DNA from: Paenibacillus sabinae T27
GTDB taxonomy: Bacteria > Bacillota > Bacilli > Paenibacillales > Paenibacillaceae
Direction of reading: 5' to 3'
Assembly: GCF_000612505.1 (NCBI RefSeq)
Contig: NZ_CP004078.1
Coordinates: 3,697,252-3,761,251 of the forward strand
Length of the DNA: 64,000 nucleotides
Position numbers and translations under genes: made by a program. The notes beneath the pieces were generated by a model. The model had not been told where the DNA came from, made no database searches, and saw only the letters and a program-made list of their open reading frames with translations. Below, piece after piece: positions 24,989 to 34,890 of the stretch (the first letter of the stretch is position 1; every line of letters starts with the position of its first letter).

Positions 24989-25429
24989 TTGCGTAAACAA
25001 AATCGGATCACAGCTCTTCTTGCCATGCTTCTGCTGCTTTTGCTGCTGTCGTATCTTGCCGAAAGAAACGGGTGGGATTTCAGGAACGCTCCTTCTTCCG
25101 ATAAGGAAGTGGTACAGCTGATTTTTCCATCAGACGAGTATCCGGAAACGGCAAAGCATATTGAAAAAGCGATCGAGAGAGGCGAGTCCAGCGTATGCAC
25201 GATCAACCGTGAAGGAGCTGAAGAGAACCGCCGGGAGTCGCTGAAGGGAATTCCCACCAAAAAACATTATGATCGCGATGAATGGCCCATGGCCATGTGC
25301 GAGGAAGGCGGAACGGGAGCGGACATCGCATACATATCCCCAGCCGATAACCGTGGTGCAGGCAGCTGGGTCGGCAATCAGCTGGAGAAATTGAAGGATG
25401 GGACCAGAGTAGAATTTATCTTTCGATGA
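24989..25429 (+). CDS. NucA/NucB-type deoxyribonuclease
   Basis: 146-residue protein with an N-terminal hydrophobic segment (residues 8-23, leucine-rich) and the NucA/NucB nuclease domain: [38 protein letters not shown]; the central [15 protein letters not shown] motif with the probable catalytic D-E pair; and [14 protein letters not shown]. subtilis NucB is a sporulation-associated secreted DNase and NucA works in competence; which applies here is not clear. The start is TTG with AAAAGGAG 8 bases before it. The gene converges with the ASCH gene and their stops are 3 bases apart. Confidence 0.88.
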   Translation: MRKQNRITALLAMLLLLLLLSYLAERNGWDFRNAPSSDKEVVQLIFPSDEYPETAKHIEKAIERGESSVCTINREGAEENRRESLKGIPTKKHYDRDEWPMAMCEEGGTGADIAYISPADNRGAGSWVGNQLEKLKDGTRVEFIFR

Positions 25430-25431
25430 AC

Positions 25432-25881
25432 TCACAAAAAATCATGTGTCTCCTCCCAATTCCAGAGCCCCTGCATCCCTTTGGCCGGAATCGGCTTCGG
25501 CAGCCGCCGGACATCCGCAAGCTCCCAGGCGAATCGGCCTAATTCAAACAATCCGAATGCTTTTTCAAGGTCGCCGATGACGATGGATTGCGATGGGCTT
25601 TCAAGCATTGCCGTTTCACCGTAAGACTCGGTGACCTCAAGACAATCGGCCAGCCTGCATACCGCCACCACGCTCCCTGTCGGCAAGGTATCCGCTGTGT
25701 ATCCGTGTTTTGCTAGTATACTGCGGAATGGTTCTTTCTGGCAGATGGCCTTATCCACCTTTTTCCCGGCATGAATGGCGATGGCATCCCGGTGCTGTGT
25801 AGCCCAGCTTCTCGTTTCGAATTTTTTCTCTCCAAGTGCAATCAGGGTCGCCCAAGGCTGCCATATCGTGATACACCGCAA
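25432..25881 (-). CDS. ASCH domain protein
   Basis: 149-residue protein with the ASCH fold signature (ITIWQPWATLIALGEKKFET, RSW; GSVVAVCRLADCLEV; WELADVRRLPKPIPAKGMQG, LWNW). ASCH domains resemble PUA and are thought to bind RNA or modified nucleotides. The start is placed at TTG 25881, with AGAGGAG 9 bases upstream and the domain beginning immediately. An in-frame TTG 11 codons earlier has no site, because a terminator lies directly upstream of it. Confidence 0.8.
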   Translation of the reverse strand: MRCITIWQPWATLIALGEKKFETRSWATQHRDAIAIHAGKKVDKAICQKEPFRSILAKHGYTADTLPTGSVVAVCRLADCLEVTESYGETAMLESPSQSIVIGDLEKAFGLFELGRFAWELADVRRLPKPIPAKGMQGLWNWEETHDFL

Positions 25882-25915
25882 GACTAACCGCTCCTCTGTA
25901 CTTCGCTGACTCAAG

Positions 25916-25938
25916 AAAAAAGCACCTAAAATAGGTGC
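25916..25938 (-). terminator. Rho-independent terminator
   Basis: GCACCTA-TTT-TAGGTGC on the minus strand followed by six T: a short perfect stem. It lies 10 bases after the stop of the small ORF at 25948-26076 and just before the ASCH gene, so it closes a very small transcription unit. Confidence 0.82.
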
Positions 25939-25947
25939 CTCTTCTGC

Positions 25948-26076
25948 TTAAGCATTCAGTTTGCTTCTATGATACCCGATCTTGCTACAGATCTTCGATC
26001 TCACGCTCTCGCACATACAATCTTCAAGTAGAGTTTCGTTAAACCCCAACCAAAAAGAATGCCAATACTTTCCCAT
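25948..26076 (-). CDS. Possible small protein (42 aa) closed by a terminator
   Basis: Forty-two codons starting MGKYWHSFWLGF, with cysteines at 20, 22 and 30 and a basic end (YHRSKLNA). Ribosome site AAGGAGGAG lies about 6 bases before the ATG, and a perfect terminator follows 10 bases after the stop. A second open frame, giving up to 49 codons from a weaker start (about 26188), overlaps it. I do not recognise either product. It might be a real small gene, a toxin-like peptide or an RNA. The remaining gap 26077-26490 shows nothing else. Confidence 0.4.
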   Translation of the reverse strand: MGKYWHSFWLGFNETLLEDCMCESVRSKICSKIGYHRSKLNA

Positions 26077-26490
26077 GCTTCTCCTCCTTCATTTCACATA
26101 AATCTACGGGAGGTGCGATTATTCGGGAGCTGGCTGACATACGGATTTCTCCACTTAGTCCCTTTAGCTTTGCGTCACTGATTTTCATCAGCTTTGCCTT
26201 TTTCGTACGATTTATGTGACTATGTATACAGGAACATTTTAGCATAGACAAAATAAAGAAGACAACGGTCTTAAGTAATAATGCCTATTACATGCTTGGG
26301 AAAATGAACAGTGCCTGGGTATTGCGTCCGGGACATCCCACAGTACAGAACTAAATTATAAAATCCCCTCCGGTCTACAGTGTTGATTCATGCTGTCATG
26401 AACTCTTTTTTCACTGTCTGCCAAGAGGGGATCATACTGATTTTCAACCGTCAAACTGCCTGTCTCGATATTCGGGCTATTGACCTTTTA

Positions 26491-27189
26491 CTACGGAGCC
26501 ACGGTGGGGACGTTAACATCATCAATGTTGATATGGCCCCAGCTGCCGGTGGCGTTATCGACAATCTTGATGTAGCACTCCGTACCGATGTAATCTGAGG
26601 CATCCCAATAAATTCGGGTATACGATTCCTGGTCGAGTCCGGTTGCTTTGAACAACTCCTTACCGTCAGAGGCGCGAACGAGCGCAACATAGAGATCATA
26701 ATAATTGTTGCCCCCTCCGACCAGTAAATTGATCTGTCCGTTGCCGCCGAGAACGAATTGCTCAGATCGCATAGCCCCGGTCTGACTGTCGTTACCGCTT
26801 TGGGCCCCCCACAGATGCTTGGCGCCATTCTGGTTGAACGGGCCGCCCCAGCCCCAGTCGTTGGCCGTCGTCACATCTTGGGCGGTGAAGGCGTCGCCGG
26901 ACAGAATCGTCCAACCGTTCAATCCGTCTTCAAAATCGTGATTGGCGAGTTCCCCATGCGCCGGTTCCGCCGTGACCGTTACGGCAGTCGTCGCGGTGAA
27001 GCCGCCGATACGCGTCTTCGCGGTGATCGTGGCCGTGCCGACCGATTTCGCCGAAATGTTGCCGTTCACCACTGTCGCCACTGCCGGGTTGCTCGATGTC
27101 CAGATGACATCCTTGTTCGTTGCATTCGCCGGCGTTACGGTCGCCAGCAACAGCTGGCTGTCGCCCTGAATAATCGTCTTGCTCGGGTT
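26491..27189 (-). pseudogene. Truncated surface protein: BIG2 Ig-like domain plus GH32-associated beta-sandwich
   Basis: The frame encodes the end of a bacterial Ig-like group 2 domain (DVIWTSSNPAVATV; ISAKSVGTATITAK) and then a complete domain of about 150 residues (ANHDFEDGLNGWTILSGDAF; WGGPFNQNGAKHLWG; YVALVRASDGKELF; GHINIDDVNVP) of the kind found with GH32 levanases and other secreted glycosidases. Upstream the BIG2 strand begins in mid-domain (VNPSKTIIQGDSQLL), a stop codon lies directly before it, and no start codon or signal peptide exists. It is therefore a 3' remnant of a much larger secreted protein, with the break at about 27190. Confidence 0.8.
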
Positions 27190-27249
27190 GACTATGCACT
27201 ACCTGAAACAGGCTAAATCCATAATTTGACCTATAAATAACTTTCTTAG

Positions 27250-28068
27250 CTACATTCTGTAATTATGCGAACCGATTTTTATGACAACTGTATAGCCTGT
27301 ATAACGGCCTGCCGCTGACGGAAGGCTTCTTCCCGCGGATAATCTCCGCAAATACTCAAAGTCCGGGCTAAACGTCTTATCCAGAAGATAAGCAGATGTT
27401 CTGCTTCCAGGCACTCTCTTTCTGTTCAGAACGGTAATCATTCCCTCGGTGGTGGTAATACCGATTCCATGCCCGTAATACATTCCTTTGTCCAGTACGA
27501 TAACGTTCTCGCCCTGCCATTCCGGCTTGTTCGGGTCATGGTCGGGATTCTTGAAATACTGCACATCACCGGGATAGGCTTCCTCCCTGTTATTGATCGC
27601 AGTTAACTGTAAATCTCTGTCATACTGCCAATCATAGAGCAGCAGGTTTCTAAAGTACGAATTAAATACCTCTTCACCCAGCGCATCAAGGACTCCCTTA
27701 TATAAAACAACCACCACGGCTGTTGCGCACTCAAAGGCATACATACGGCCGTTCCGGAAAATATCATTGATCGCGTCGGACGGTAAGACCCCGTTATTTA
27801 AGAGGAGTCCTCCTTTATTGGTACGGGACCAAAAGTAACGATTGCCCCTGGTGTTCTCAAACCGGACAAAGGTCACTCCGCTTGCATCGAGCGCGACAGC
27901 CGCTTCAACAATGCGCCTTCTCATATTCAGCTCAAATGCGAGCGCAGCGGGAGATTCGTAAACATAGGTTTCAGGACTTCTCTGCTTCTTCTCCACTATC
28001 TCTCTCTCCACACCCGATAGCGTTGACATATCGATTCCGTTCTGGTCGCCGTTCAGAAAAATAATCAC
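27250..28068 (-). CDS. tgl: Protein-glutamine gamma-glutamyltransferase (spore coat)
   Basis: Transglutaminase Tgl, 272 residues against 245 in B. subtilis. It crosslinks spore coat proteins through glutamine-lysine bonds late in sporulation. The catalytic cysteine is in YAFECATA (Cys114). Other conserved blocks are LLLYDWQYDRDL, GDVQYFKNPDHDPNKPEWQG and GMYYGHGIGI, which carry the usual His and Asp residues. The start is GTG with GGAGG 7 bases upstream. It is a single-gene unit between the truncated surface gene and the tRNA pair. Confidence 0.93.
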   Translation of the reverse strand: MIIFLNGDQNGIDMSTLSGVEREIVEKKQRSPETYVYESPAALAFELNMRRRIVEAAVALDASGVTFVRFENTRGNRYFWSRTNKGGLLLNNGVLPSDAINDIFRNGRMYAFECATAVVVVLYKGVLDALGEEVFNSYFRNLLLYDWQYDRDLQLTAINNREEAYPGDVQYFKNPDHDPNKPEWQGENVIVLDKGMYYGHGIGITTTEGMITVLNRKRVPGSRTSAYLLDKTFSPDFEYLRRLSAGRSLPSAAGRYTGYTVVIKIGSHNYRM

Positions 28069-28169
28069 CGCTGTTCCTCCATTACTCGTTTTTCTCTGGA
28101 TATGTGTTATTGTACATGGCGCCGACCAGGTATGTGCGAAATATGCGATTTTTGATATCCTTACATAGC

Positions 28170-28199
28170 AAAAAACCCTTGGCTTACGCCAAGGGTTTT
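28170..28199 (-). terminator. Terminator of the tRNA-fMet/tRNA-Ile2 unit
   Basis: AAAACCCTTGGC-GTAA-GCCAAGGGTTTT, 12-bp perfect stem with a T-run on the minus strand, 7 bases after the tRNA-Ile2 3' end. It could also work on the plus strand. Confidence 0.88.
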
Positions 28200-28206
28200 A
28201 GTGTAG

Positions 28207-28280
28207 TGGGCCCTGAGGGACTCGAACCCCCGACCAATCGGTTATGAGCCGACCGCTCTAACCAACTGAGCTAAGGGCCC
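28207..28280 (-). tRNA. tRNA-Ile2 (anticodon CAT, lysidine type)
   Basis: 74-base tRNA starting GGGCCCTTAGCTCAG, with the anticodon loop CTCATAA. The acceptor and D-arm sequence and the GGCTCATAACC arm resemble the minor isoleucine tRNA read after TilS modification, not elongator Met. CCA is not encoded. It is co-oriented with tRNA-fMet 54 bases upstream. Confidence 0.85.
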
Positions 28281-28331
28281 TGATCAAAATATCCGTATGC
28301 AATAAGTACTGTTTGAACTTGCACGTAAATG

Positions 28332-28411
<80 letters not shown>

Positions 28412-28492
28412 TCAGTAATCATATTCAAACAGCGACAATAAATAGTATACATCACAACATGGTGTTAAGTCAAGGAAAAAATGTTGCCATTT

Positions 28493-28657
28493 TTAAGGAA
28501 GAAAACGGACCCCGTATTTCCCTTTGCGCGAACGGTAAATTTCCACCAGCTGCAGATCATGATAGCCATAAATCCAGCCATCCTGTTCGAGCCGCTTGGC
28601 TAAACAGCCCGCCTGAAACCTTGTTCTGAACAGCTTGGCGAAATAAATCCAATTCAT
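28493..28657 (-). CDS. Small basic protein of unknown function (54 aa)
   Basis: Fifty-four residues beginning MNWIYFAKLFRTRFQAGCLA, with aromatic and basic composition and a compact beta-like second half (DGWIYGYHDLQLVEIYRS; KYGVRFLP). The ATG at 28657 follows AAAGGGG by 10 bases; an ATG seven codons earlier lacks a site. It lies between the pyr operon terminator and the tRNA genes. I do not recognise a family. Confidence 0.5.
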   Translation of the reverse strand: MNWIYFAKLFRTRFQAGCLAKRLEQDGWIYGYHDLQLVEIYRSRKGKYGVRFLP

Positions 28658-28795
28658 GATGCGCTCTTCCCCTTTCATGGCCAGTTGTTCAAGTCCTCAA
28701 CGATTGTTAGCTTGCCCATTTTTTTAAAAAACTTACGGGACCCGTTCAAGTTCTCCGAAATAGCACAACCACATAACCTGATGAAATTAATGAAT

Positions 28796-28819
28796 AAACC
28801 GCCCATTGCTGGACGGTTT
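28796..28819 (-). terminator. Probable terminator of the pyr operon
   Basis: AAACCGTCC-AGCAAT-GGGCGGTTT on the minus strand (9 bp with one G-U pair), followed by a weak T-rich tract (ATTCATTAATTT), 40 bases after the pyrE stop. Confidence 0.6.
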
Positions 28820-28859
28820 TAATACAAGTCGTTATATCATCCGCTTCAACTAAACAATA

Positions 28860-29501
28860 TTATTTCCCGAATGAGGATGGATCACGTCTCCACGATTGCA
28901 ACAGTTCGACGTCTTCGGCTGCGATTTTGCCTTGACCGAGCGCGACGTCGATCAGGGTGCTGTAGTTGGACAGGCTTTGCAGCGGAATGCCCGCCTCACT
29001 GAACGCATTGGTCGCACGATCCAGTTCATAGCTGAAAATCGCCAGTACCGCAAGCGGTTCGCCTCCCGCTTCTTGAACCGCCTGAGCGGCTTTCAGCGAG
29101 CTGCCTCCGGTGGAGATCAGGTCTTCGATCACGATGACCTTTTGACCAGGGGAGATAATGCCTTCGATCTGGTTCTGTTTGCCGTGTCCTTTGGCTTTGT
29201 CGCGGATGTAGGCCATCGGCAGATTCAGCTTGTCCGCCACCCAGGCGGCATGCGGGATGCCGGCGGTTGCGGTTCCGGCAATAACCTCCGTACCGGGGTA
29301 TTCGGTAGCGATCAATTCGGCGAAAGCGTCGGCGATGTAGCTGCGGATTTCCGGATACGAAAGAGTAAGCCGGTTATCGCAATAGATCGGGGACTTGATG
29401 CCGGATGTCCATGTAAAAGGCTCCTGCGGGCGCAGGGCGACCGCCTCGATCTTCAATAAGTAAGAGGCAATTTGTTCACTTCTGTTCAGCAATGGACTCA
29501 C
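28860..29501 (-). CDS. pyrE: Orotate phosphoribosyltransferase
   Basis: 213-residue enzyme that joins orotate and PRPP to give OMP. The PRPP-binding motif reads [14 protein letters not shown] at about 120-133, and the flexible loop [15 protein letters not shown] at about 95-109 carries the catalytic lysines. The N-terminal motif [16 protein letters not shown] is family-typical. It overlaps pyrF by 4 bases and is the last gene of the operon, followed by a terminator. Confidence 0.97.
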   Translation of the reverse strand: MSPLLNRSEQIASYLLKIEAVALRPQEPFTWTSGIKSPIYCDNRLTLSYPEIRSYIADAFAELIATEYPGTEVIAGTATAGIPHAAWVADKLNLPMAYIRDKAKGHGKQNQIEGIISPGQKVIVIEDLISTGGSSLKAAQAVQEAGGEPLAVLAIFSYELDRATNAFSEAGIPLQSLSNYSTLIDVALGQGKIAAEDVELLQSWRRDPSSFGK

Positions 29502-30292
29502 GCTTTGATCATCTCCTCAATAATTTGCTCTGCTGCCTGACGCGGGTCGGGAGCGGCCGTAATAGGCCGTCCAACAACCAGGAAGTGGCTTCCCTGACGG
29601 ATCGCCTGGCCAGGTGTCATGACGCGGCTCTGGTCGTCCAGCGATGATCCGGAAGGCCGGATGCCAGGGGTGACGGTGCGGAATGCGGGACCGCAGGCAG
29701 CCGATATGGCTGCGGCTTCCTGAGGCGAAGCCACGACTCCGTCCAAGCCGGCGGCTGCGGCAAGCTTCGCGTACCGCACGACTGTGTCCGGCACTTCGCC
29801 GGGAATGCCGATCTCATTGTTCATGACCGTCTGGCTGGTGCTGGTGAGCTGGGTCACCGCAATAACCAGGGGACGGGCAAGCGCAGGGTTCTTGTGCAGG
29901 GCCGCTTCAATGCCCTCTATTGCGGCCGCCATCATGGCCGAGCCGCCGGATGCATGGACGTTGAACATATCGACGCCAAGGGCTGTCACACTCTCGGCTC
30001 CGCCTTTTACCGTGTTCGGGATATCATGCATCTTCACGTCAAGAAATACGGAATAGCCAAGGGCCTTCAGCTCTCTGACAAAATCCGGACCGGCGGCGTA
30101 GAACAGCTGCATGCCGACCTTCATGTAGCACGGGATGCCTTTCAGCTTGCCGATCAGCTCTTTCGCCTGCCCGGCATCCGGATAATCAAGCGGGATCATC
30201 AGCCGGTTGGCCATGCTCTCCCATTGCGTGTTCTGTGTGACGGTATTCTCCTGCGCCGCAGCTTCCTGCAGTGGCTGCCTTTCTCCGGTCAT
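29498..30292 (-). CDS. pyrF: Orotidine-5'-phosphate decarboxylase
   Basis: TIM-barrel enzyme (264 residues) converting OMP to UMP. The catalytic DxKxxDxxxT motif is [13 protein letters not shown] at about 79-91; the phosphate-binding end is VTPGIRPSG and FLVVGRPI. The ATG at 30292 has an excellent site (AAGGAG, 7 bases) and adds about 26 residues before the conserved start [13 protein letters not shown], making it longer than the B. subtilis enzyme (239). The internal ATG has only a GGGAG very close to it, so both starts may be used. Confidence 0.96.
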   Translation of the reverse strand: MTGERQPLQEAAAQENTVTQNTQWESMANRLMIPLDYPDAGQAKELIGKLKGIPCYMKVGMQLFYAAGPDFVRELKALGYSVFLDVKMHDIPNTVKGGAESVTALGVDMFNVHASGGSAMMAAAIEGIEAALHKNPALARPLVIAVTQLTSTSQTVMNNEIGIPGEVPDTVVRYAKLAAAAGLDGVVASPQEAAAISAACGPAFRTVTPGIRPSGSSLDDQSRVMTPGQAIRQGSHFLVVGRPITAAPDPRQAAEQIIEEMIKA

Positions 30293-30402
30293 AACAACAC
30301 TCCTTCGCTGTAAGCTTCAAAGGTCCGGGCACAGCGGAACGGTCTGCGAGATGACGCAAACCGTTCCTGAAGTTCCCTATGCCTTGCCTTGCGCAATTTA
30401 TC

Positions 30403-33400
30403 TTATTGTCCTACGAAAGCCGGCATCGACTGCGAGGAGAAGTTGATCGTCTCCAGCATGCGCAGCAGCGCCGTTACGGTATCAAGCGACGTCATGCAGA
30501 CGATGCCGTTCTCGACCGCTTCGCGGCGGATAAGGAAGCCGTCGCGCTCCGGCGTCTTGCCTTTCGTGAGCGTATTGAACACGAAGTTCGCCTGGCCGCT
30601 GCGGATAATGTCGATAATGGTAGGCTCACCTTCACCGAGCTTGTTGACGTTCATGACGTTGAGGCCCGCATTTTCCAGCGCCGAAGCGGTGCCGCCCGTA
30701 GCAATGATCTTATAGCCCAGACGGTGGAAGCCTTTCATCAGTTCGATCGCTTCCGCTTTATCCTTGTCGGCCACGGTTACGATAATCGAGCCAGTGGTCG
30801 GGATTTTCATGCCTGCGCCGATCAGACCTTTATACAGAGCCTTGGCATACAATCTGTCACGGCCCATGACTTCGCCGGTCGATTTCATTTCCGGACCCAG
30901 CGTCGGCTCTACTCTGCGCAGCTTGGCGAACGAGAAGACAGGCACTTTGACGGAGACGAAGTCACTCTCCGGCCACAGGCCTTCGCTGTACCCTTCGTCC
31001 TTCAGCTTGCCGCCGAGAATGACCTTCGTTGCCAGAAGAGCCATCGGAATGCCCGTCACCTTGCTCAGGAACGGTACGGTACGCGACGAGCGCGGATTCA
31101 CTTCGATGACGTAAACCTCACCGCGGTAGATGACAAACTGAATGTTGACCAGTCCGACTGTCTTCAATTCCTTGGCGATCTTGATCGTGATATCGGCGAT
31201 TTTCTGCTTCAGGCTGTCTTCCAGATGCTGCGGCGGATATACCGCGATGGAGTCGCCGGAGTGAACGCCCGCGCGTTCCACGTGCTCCATGATCCCTGGA
31301 ATAACTACGGTTTCGCCGTCGCAGATGGCATCGACTTCAACCTCTTTGCCCAGCATGTAACGGTCGATCAGGACCGGATGATCCGGGTTGACCTTCACAG
31401 CTTCCTTCATGTAGCTGAGCAGTTCAGTATCGGAGTAGACAATTTCCATTGCACGGCCGCCCAGTACGTACGAAGGACGCACCAGAACCGGATAGCCAAG
31501 CGATTGAGCCGTGCCCACAGCTTCTTCAACCGTCGTTACGGTGCTGCCTTTCGGCTGTGCGATATCCAGGCGTGACAGCAGCGCTTCGAACCGTTTGCGG
31601 TCTTCCGCTTCGTCGATGCTTTCAAGGCTTGTGCCAAGAATGTTGACGCCTGCCGCGCTTAGCGGAGCAGCCAGGTTAATGGCCGTCTGTCCGCCGAACT
31701 GCACGATGACGCCGATTGGTTGTTCCTGCTCGATGACGTTCATAACATCCTCGAAGAACAGCGGTTCGAAATAAAGCCGGTCAGAGGTGTTGAAGTCGGT
31801 GGATACCGTCTCCGGGTTATTATTGATAATGACTGCTTCATATCCGGCCTTCTGGATTGCCCAGACGGCATGAACCGTCGAGTAGTCGAACTCGATGCCC
31901 TGGCCGATACGGATCGGGCCGGAGCCTAGCACAACCACTTTTTTCTTATCGGATGGAAGCACTTCATTCTCGGTTTCGTAAGTCGAGTAATAATAAGGCG
32001 TAGTTGCCTCGAATTCGGCCGCGCAGGTGTCAACCATTTTGTAGACTGGTTTCAGTCCCTGCTCCAGACGCATCGAACGAACCTCGGCTTCCTTCGTCAC
32101 CTTGCCGCCAGGCTGGCCTTCAGCCCGCAGTTCAGCAATAGCGCGGTCAGTAAAGCCAAGACGCTTCGCCTGGTACAGCGTTTCCGGCGTCAGGCTCTCC
32201 TCTTCGCGGATGCGGTCCTCGAAGCCGATCAAGCCTTCAATCTTATCCAGGAACCACCAGTCAACCTGGGTGAGATCCTGAATTTCCTGTAGCTGATATC
32301 CGCGGCGGAATGCCTCGGCAATCAGGAAGATGCGCTCGTCGTCCGGTTTCGCCAGACGAGTCTTCAGCACTTCATCCTCAATCAGCTCGGCTCCAGGCAG
32401 CTTGAACCGGTGAACACCGATCTCCAGCGAACGGATCGCTTTGTGAATCGACTCTTCGAAGGTGCGGCCGATGGCCATAACTTCGCCGGTCGCCTTCATC
32501 TGGGTACCGAGCTTGCGGTTCGCGTAGATGAACTTGTCGAACGGCCAGCGCGGAATTTTGCTGACGATATAATCGAGTGTTGGCTCGAAGCAAGCATAAG
32601 TCTGCCCCGTAACCGGGTTGATGATTTCATCAAGCGTGTAGCCCAGGGCGATTTTGGCTGCCATCTTGGCAATCGGATAGCCGGTTGCCTTCGACGCCAG
32701 CGCCGACGAACGGCTGACACGCGGATTCACTTCAATGACATAGTATTGATAGCTCTGCGGATCGAGCGCGAACTGCACATTGCAGCCGCCTTCGATGTTC
32801 AGCGCGCGGATAATCTTCAGCGATGCGCTGCGGAGCATTTGGTACTCGCGGTCGGACAGCGTCTGGCTCGGCGCCACGACGATACTGTCGCCCGTATGCA
32901 CGCCGACCGGGTCAAAGTTCTCCATGTTGCAGACCACGATGCAGTTGTCGTTCGCATCGCGCATGACTTCATATTCGACTTCCTTCATGCCGGCGATGCT
33001 CTTCTCGATCAGGCACTGGCCGATCGGGCTGTAGCGAATGCCGGCTTTGACTGTCTCGCGAAGTTCTTCTTCATTCGCGCAAATCCCGCCGCCGGTGCCG
33101 CCCAGCGTATAAGCCGGACGTACGATCAGCGGATAGCCGATCCCCGCGGCAAACGCCAGCGCTTCGTCCAGCGTCGTAACAATCGTGCTCTCCGGCACGG
33201 GCTGTTCAAGTTCGCGCATCAGGTCGCGGAACAGGTCGCGGTCTTCCGCTTTCTCGATGGAGTGTAGCTGGGTGCCGAGCAGCTTGACGTTCTCCTGCTC
33301 CAGCACGCCCGCGCGCGCCAGCTCGACGGCCATGTTCAGGCCAGTCTGCCCGCCGAGCGTTGGCAGCAGTCCGTCAGGACGCTCCTGCCGGATAATGCCG

Positions 33401-33624
33401 GTAACGAAGTCAAGCGTAATCGGTTCAATATATACTTTATCCGCCATATTCGTATCGGTCATGATGGTGGCGGGGTTGCTGTTGATCAGAATAACCTCTA
33501 CGCCTTCTTCTTTCAGCGCCTGGCAGGCCTGCGTTCCGGCATAGTCGAATTCGGCCGCCTGGCCGATGACAATCGGCCCTGAGCCGATCACGAGTATCTT
33601 TTTAAGCTTATCGTTCTTAGGCAT
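30403..33624 (-). CDS. carB: Carbamoyl-phosphate synthase large subunit, pyrimidine-specific
   Basis: 1073-residue subunit making carbamoyl phosphate from ammonia, bicarbonate and two ATP. The two homologous ATP-grasp halves are clear: [20 protein letters not shown] at the N-terminus and [19 protein letters not shown] at mid-protein, each followed by a GGQT..N block and by VIEVNPR(V/S)SR. The C-terminal MGS-like allosteric domain (from about 935: [20 protein letters not shown]) is present. It is 4 bases from carA and, judging by operon context, is the pyrAB-type copy controlled by pyrimidines. Confidence 0.98.
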   Translation of the reverse strand: MPKNDKLKKILVIGSGPIVIGQAAEFDYAGTQACQALKEEGVEVILINSNPATIMTDTNMADKVYIEPITLDFVTGIIRQERPDGLLPTLGGQTGLNMAVELARAGVLEQENVKLLGTQLHSIEKAEDRDLFRDLMRELEQPVPESTIVTTLDEALAFAAGIGYPLIVRPAYTLGGTGGGICANEEELRETVKAGIRYSPIGQCLIEKSIAGMKEVEYEVMRDANDNCIVVCNMENFDPVGVHTGDSIVVAPSQTLSDREYQMLRSASLKIIRALNIEGGCNVQFALDPQSYQYYVIEVNPRVSRSSALASKATGYPIAKMAAKIALGYTLDEIINPVTGQTYACFEPTLDYIVSKIPRWPFDKFIYANRKLGTQMKATGEVMAIGRTFEESIHKAIRSLEIGVHRFKLPGAELIEDEVLKTRLAKPDDERIFLIAEAFRRGYQLQEIQDLTQVDWWFLDKIEGLIGFEDRIREEESLTPETLYQAKRLGFTDRAIAELRAEGQPGGKVTKEAEVRSMRLEQGLKPVYKMVDTCAAEFEATTPYYYSTYETENEVLPSDKKKVVVLGSGPIRIGQGIEFDYSTVHAVWAIQKAGYEAVIINNNPETVSTDFNTSDRLYFEPLFFEDVMNVIEQEQPIGVIVQFGGQTAINLAAPLSAAGVNILGTSLESIDEAEDRKRFEALLSRLDIAQPKGSTVTTVEEAVGTAQSLGYPVLVRPSYVLGGRAMEIVYSDTELLSYMKEAVKVNPDHPVLIDRYMLGKEVEVDAICDGETVVIPGIMEHVERAGVHSGDSIAVYPPQHLEDSLKQKIADITIKIAKELKTVGLVNIQFVIYRGEVYVIEVNPRSSRTVPFLSKVTGIPMALLATKVILGGKLKDEGYSEGLWPESDFVSVKVPVFSFAKLRRVEPTLGPEMKSTGEVMGRDRLYAKALYKGLIGAGMKIPTTGSIIVTVADKDKAEAIELMKGFHRLGYKIIATGGTASALENAGLNVMNVNKLGEGEPTIIDIIRSGQANFVFNTLTKGKTPERDGFLIRREAVENGIVCMTSLDTVTALLRMLETINFSSQSMPAFVGQ

Positions 33625-33628
33625 TCTA

Positions 33629-34807
33629 TTAGTAGGCTCCTTTCACGGCTTCAAGCTGCTGTTTCGGGGTAGGCGCCGCGATCCGCGCGTTCGCCGCATG
33701 CTGGGCTTGACGGGAAATTGCGGGAGTATTCCGTTTGTGCTCCGCAATCATCTCCAGAAAACGGTCGAACAGGTAGCTGCTGTCATGCGGTCCCGGAGCC
33801 GCTTCCGGATGGTACTGCACCGAGAAAGCGGGGTAGCGGGTATGCTTCAGCCCTTCAATCGTCTTGTCGTTATTGTTGATGTGTGTCACTTCAAGCTCCG
33901 TGCCTTTTACCGAGTCTTCGTTAACGGTGTAGCCGTGGTTCTGCGAGGTGATGTAGCAGCGTCCGCCCGACAGTTCCTTGACCGGATGGTTGCCGCCGCG
34001 ATGTCCGAATTTAAGCTTCTCGGTATCCGCGCCGCAGGCCAGTGCAAACAGCTGGTGTCCCAGGCAGATGCCGAAGATCGGGTATTCGCCGAGCAGCTCG
34101 GAAATCGTCTTGACGGCGTAAGGCACGTCTTTGGGGTCCCCAGGACCGTTGGACAGCTGGATGCCGTCCGGATTGATACGGCGGATTTCGTCCGCGGTCA
34201 CGTTATGGGGAACGACGATGACGTCGCAGCCGCGGTTGTTCAGCTCGCGCAGAATCCCCGTCTTGGCGCCGTAGTCCACGAGCACGATTTTTTCCTTCGT
34301 TCCCGGACTGCTGTATGCGCTGGCAGTGGAAGTGCGTGCCACCTGGTTACGCAGCTCGTCAATCGAGGTATCGTTCATCATTTCCATCAGCTCTTCCACC
34401 GGCTTGTTGGAGGTGGTCAGGATCGCCTTCATCGTGCCATAGTGGCGGATGATGCGTGTCAGCATCCGGGTATCGATGTCGCTGATCCCAGGTATGCCGT
34501 ACTCCTTCAGCAGGTCATCGACGCTGTACTCGGCCCGCCAGTTGCTGGGCACCGTCTCATGACGGCGCACAACGAAGCCGTGTACGAAAGGCCGCACGGA
34601 CTCAAAGTCATCACGAGTGATGCCATAATTCCCGATCAGCGGATACGTCATCGTAACGATTTGCCCGCAGTACGAAGGATCGGACAATACCTCCTGATAT
34701 CCCGTAATCCCCGTATTAAATACAACCTCGCCAGTCTTCTCGCCTTCCGCCCCAAATGCGGTGCCGGTAAACAGCGTTCCGTCCTGTAGCAGCAATCTTG
34801 CCTGCAT
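33629..34807 (-). CDS. carA: Carbamoyl-phosphate synthase small subunit (glutaminase)
   Basis: 392-residue glutamine amidotransferase subunit that passes ammonia to CarB. Its N-terminal CPSase domain starts [15 protein letters not shown]. The class I GATase domain has the nucleophile in [13 protein letters not shown] and the His/Glu pair in [14 protein letters not shown]. The ATG at 34807 is preferred to one 11 codons upstream because the conserved domain begins there and AGGAG lies 9 bases before it. It is directly followed by carB. Confidence 0.97.
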   Translation of the reverse strand: MQARLLLQDGTLFTGTAFGAEGEKTGEVVFNTGITGYQEVLSDPSYCGQIVTMTYPLIGNYGITRDDFESVRPFVHGFVVRRHETVPSNWRAEYSVDDLLKEYGIPGISDIDTRMLTRIIRHYGTMKAILTTSNKPVEELMEMMNDTSIDELRNQVARTSTASAYSSPGTKEKIVLVDYGAKTGILRELNNRGCDVIVVPHNVTADEIRRINPDGIQLSNGPGDPKDVPYAVKTISELLGEYPIFGICLGHQLFALACGADTEKLKFGHRGGNHPVKELSGGRCYITSQNHGYTVNEDSVKGTELEVTHINNNDKTIEGLKHTRYPAFSVQYHPEAAPGPHDSSYLFDRFLEMIAEHKRNTPAISRQAQHAANARIAAPTPKQQLEAVKGAY

Positions 34808-34890
34808 CCCTTTCCACTCCTCTTCATTCTGTAGTTTCAAACTGTATATTTCCTGTTAACGCCGGAGTGTCCCGTTCGCTTGTCAGCTTG

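Noticed and set aside
26039..26251. 70-codon minus-strand ORF
   Set aside because: TTG start without a site. An inner ATG gives 49 codons with a weak site. Overlaps the better small ORF at 25948-26076, so I kept only that one.
28207..28280. Elongator tRNA-Met
   Set aside because: The CAT anticodon allows it, but acceptor and anticodon-arm sequences look like the minor isoleucine tRNA.
30379..34789. Long plus-strand ORFs opposite carB and carA
   Set aside because: Antisense frames of GC-rich coding sequence; proteins are His/Arg/Gln-rich without motifs, and the minus-strand genes are certain.
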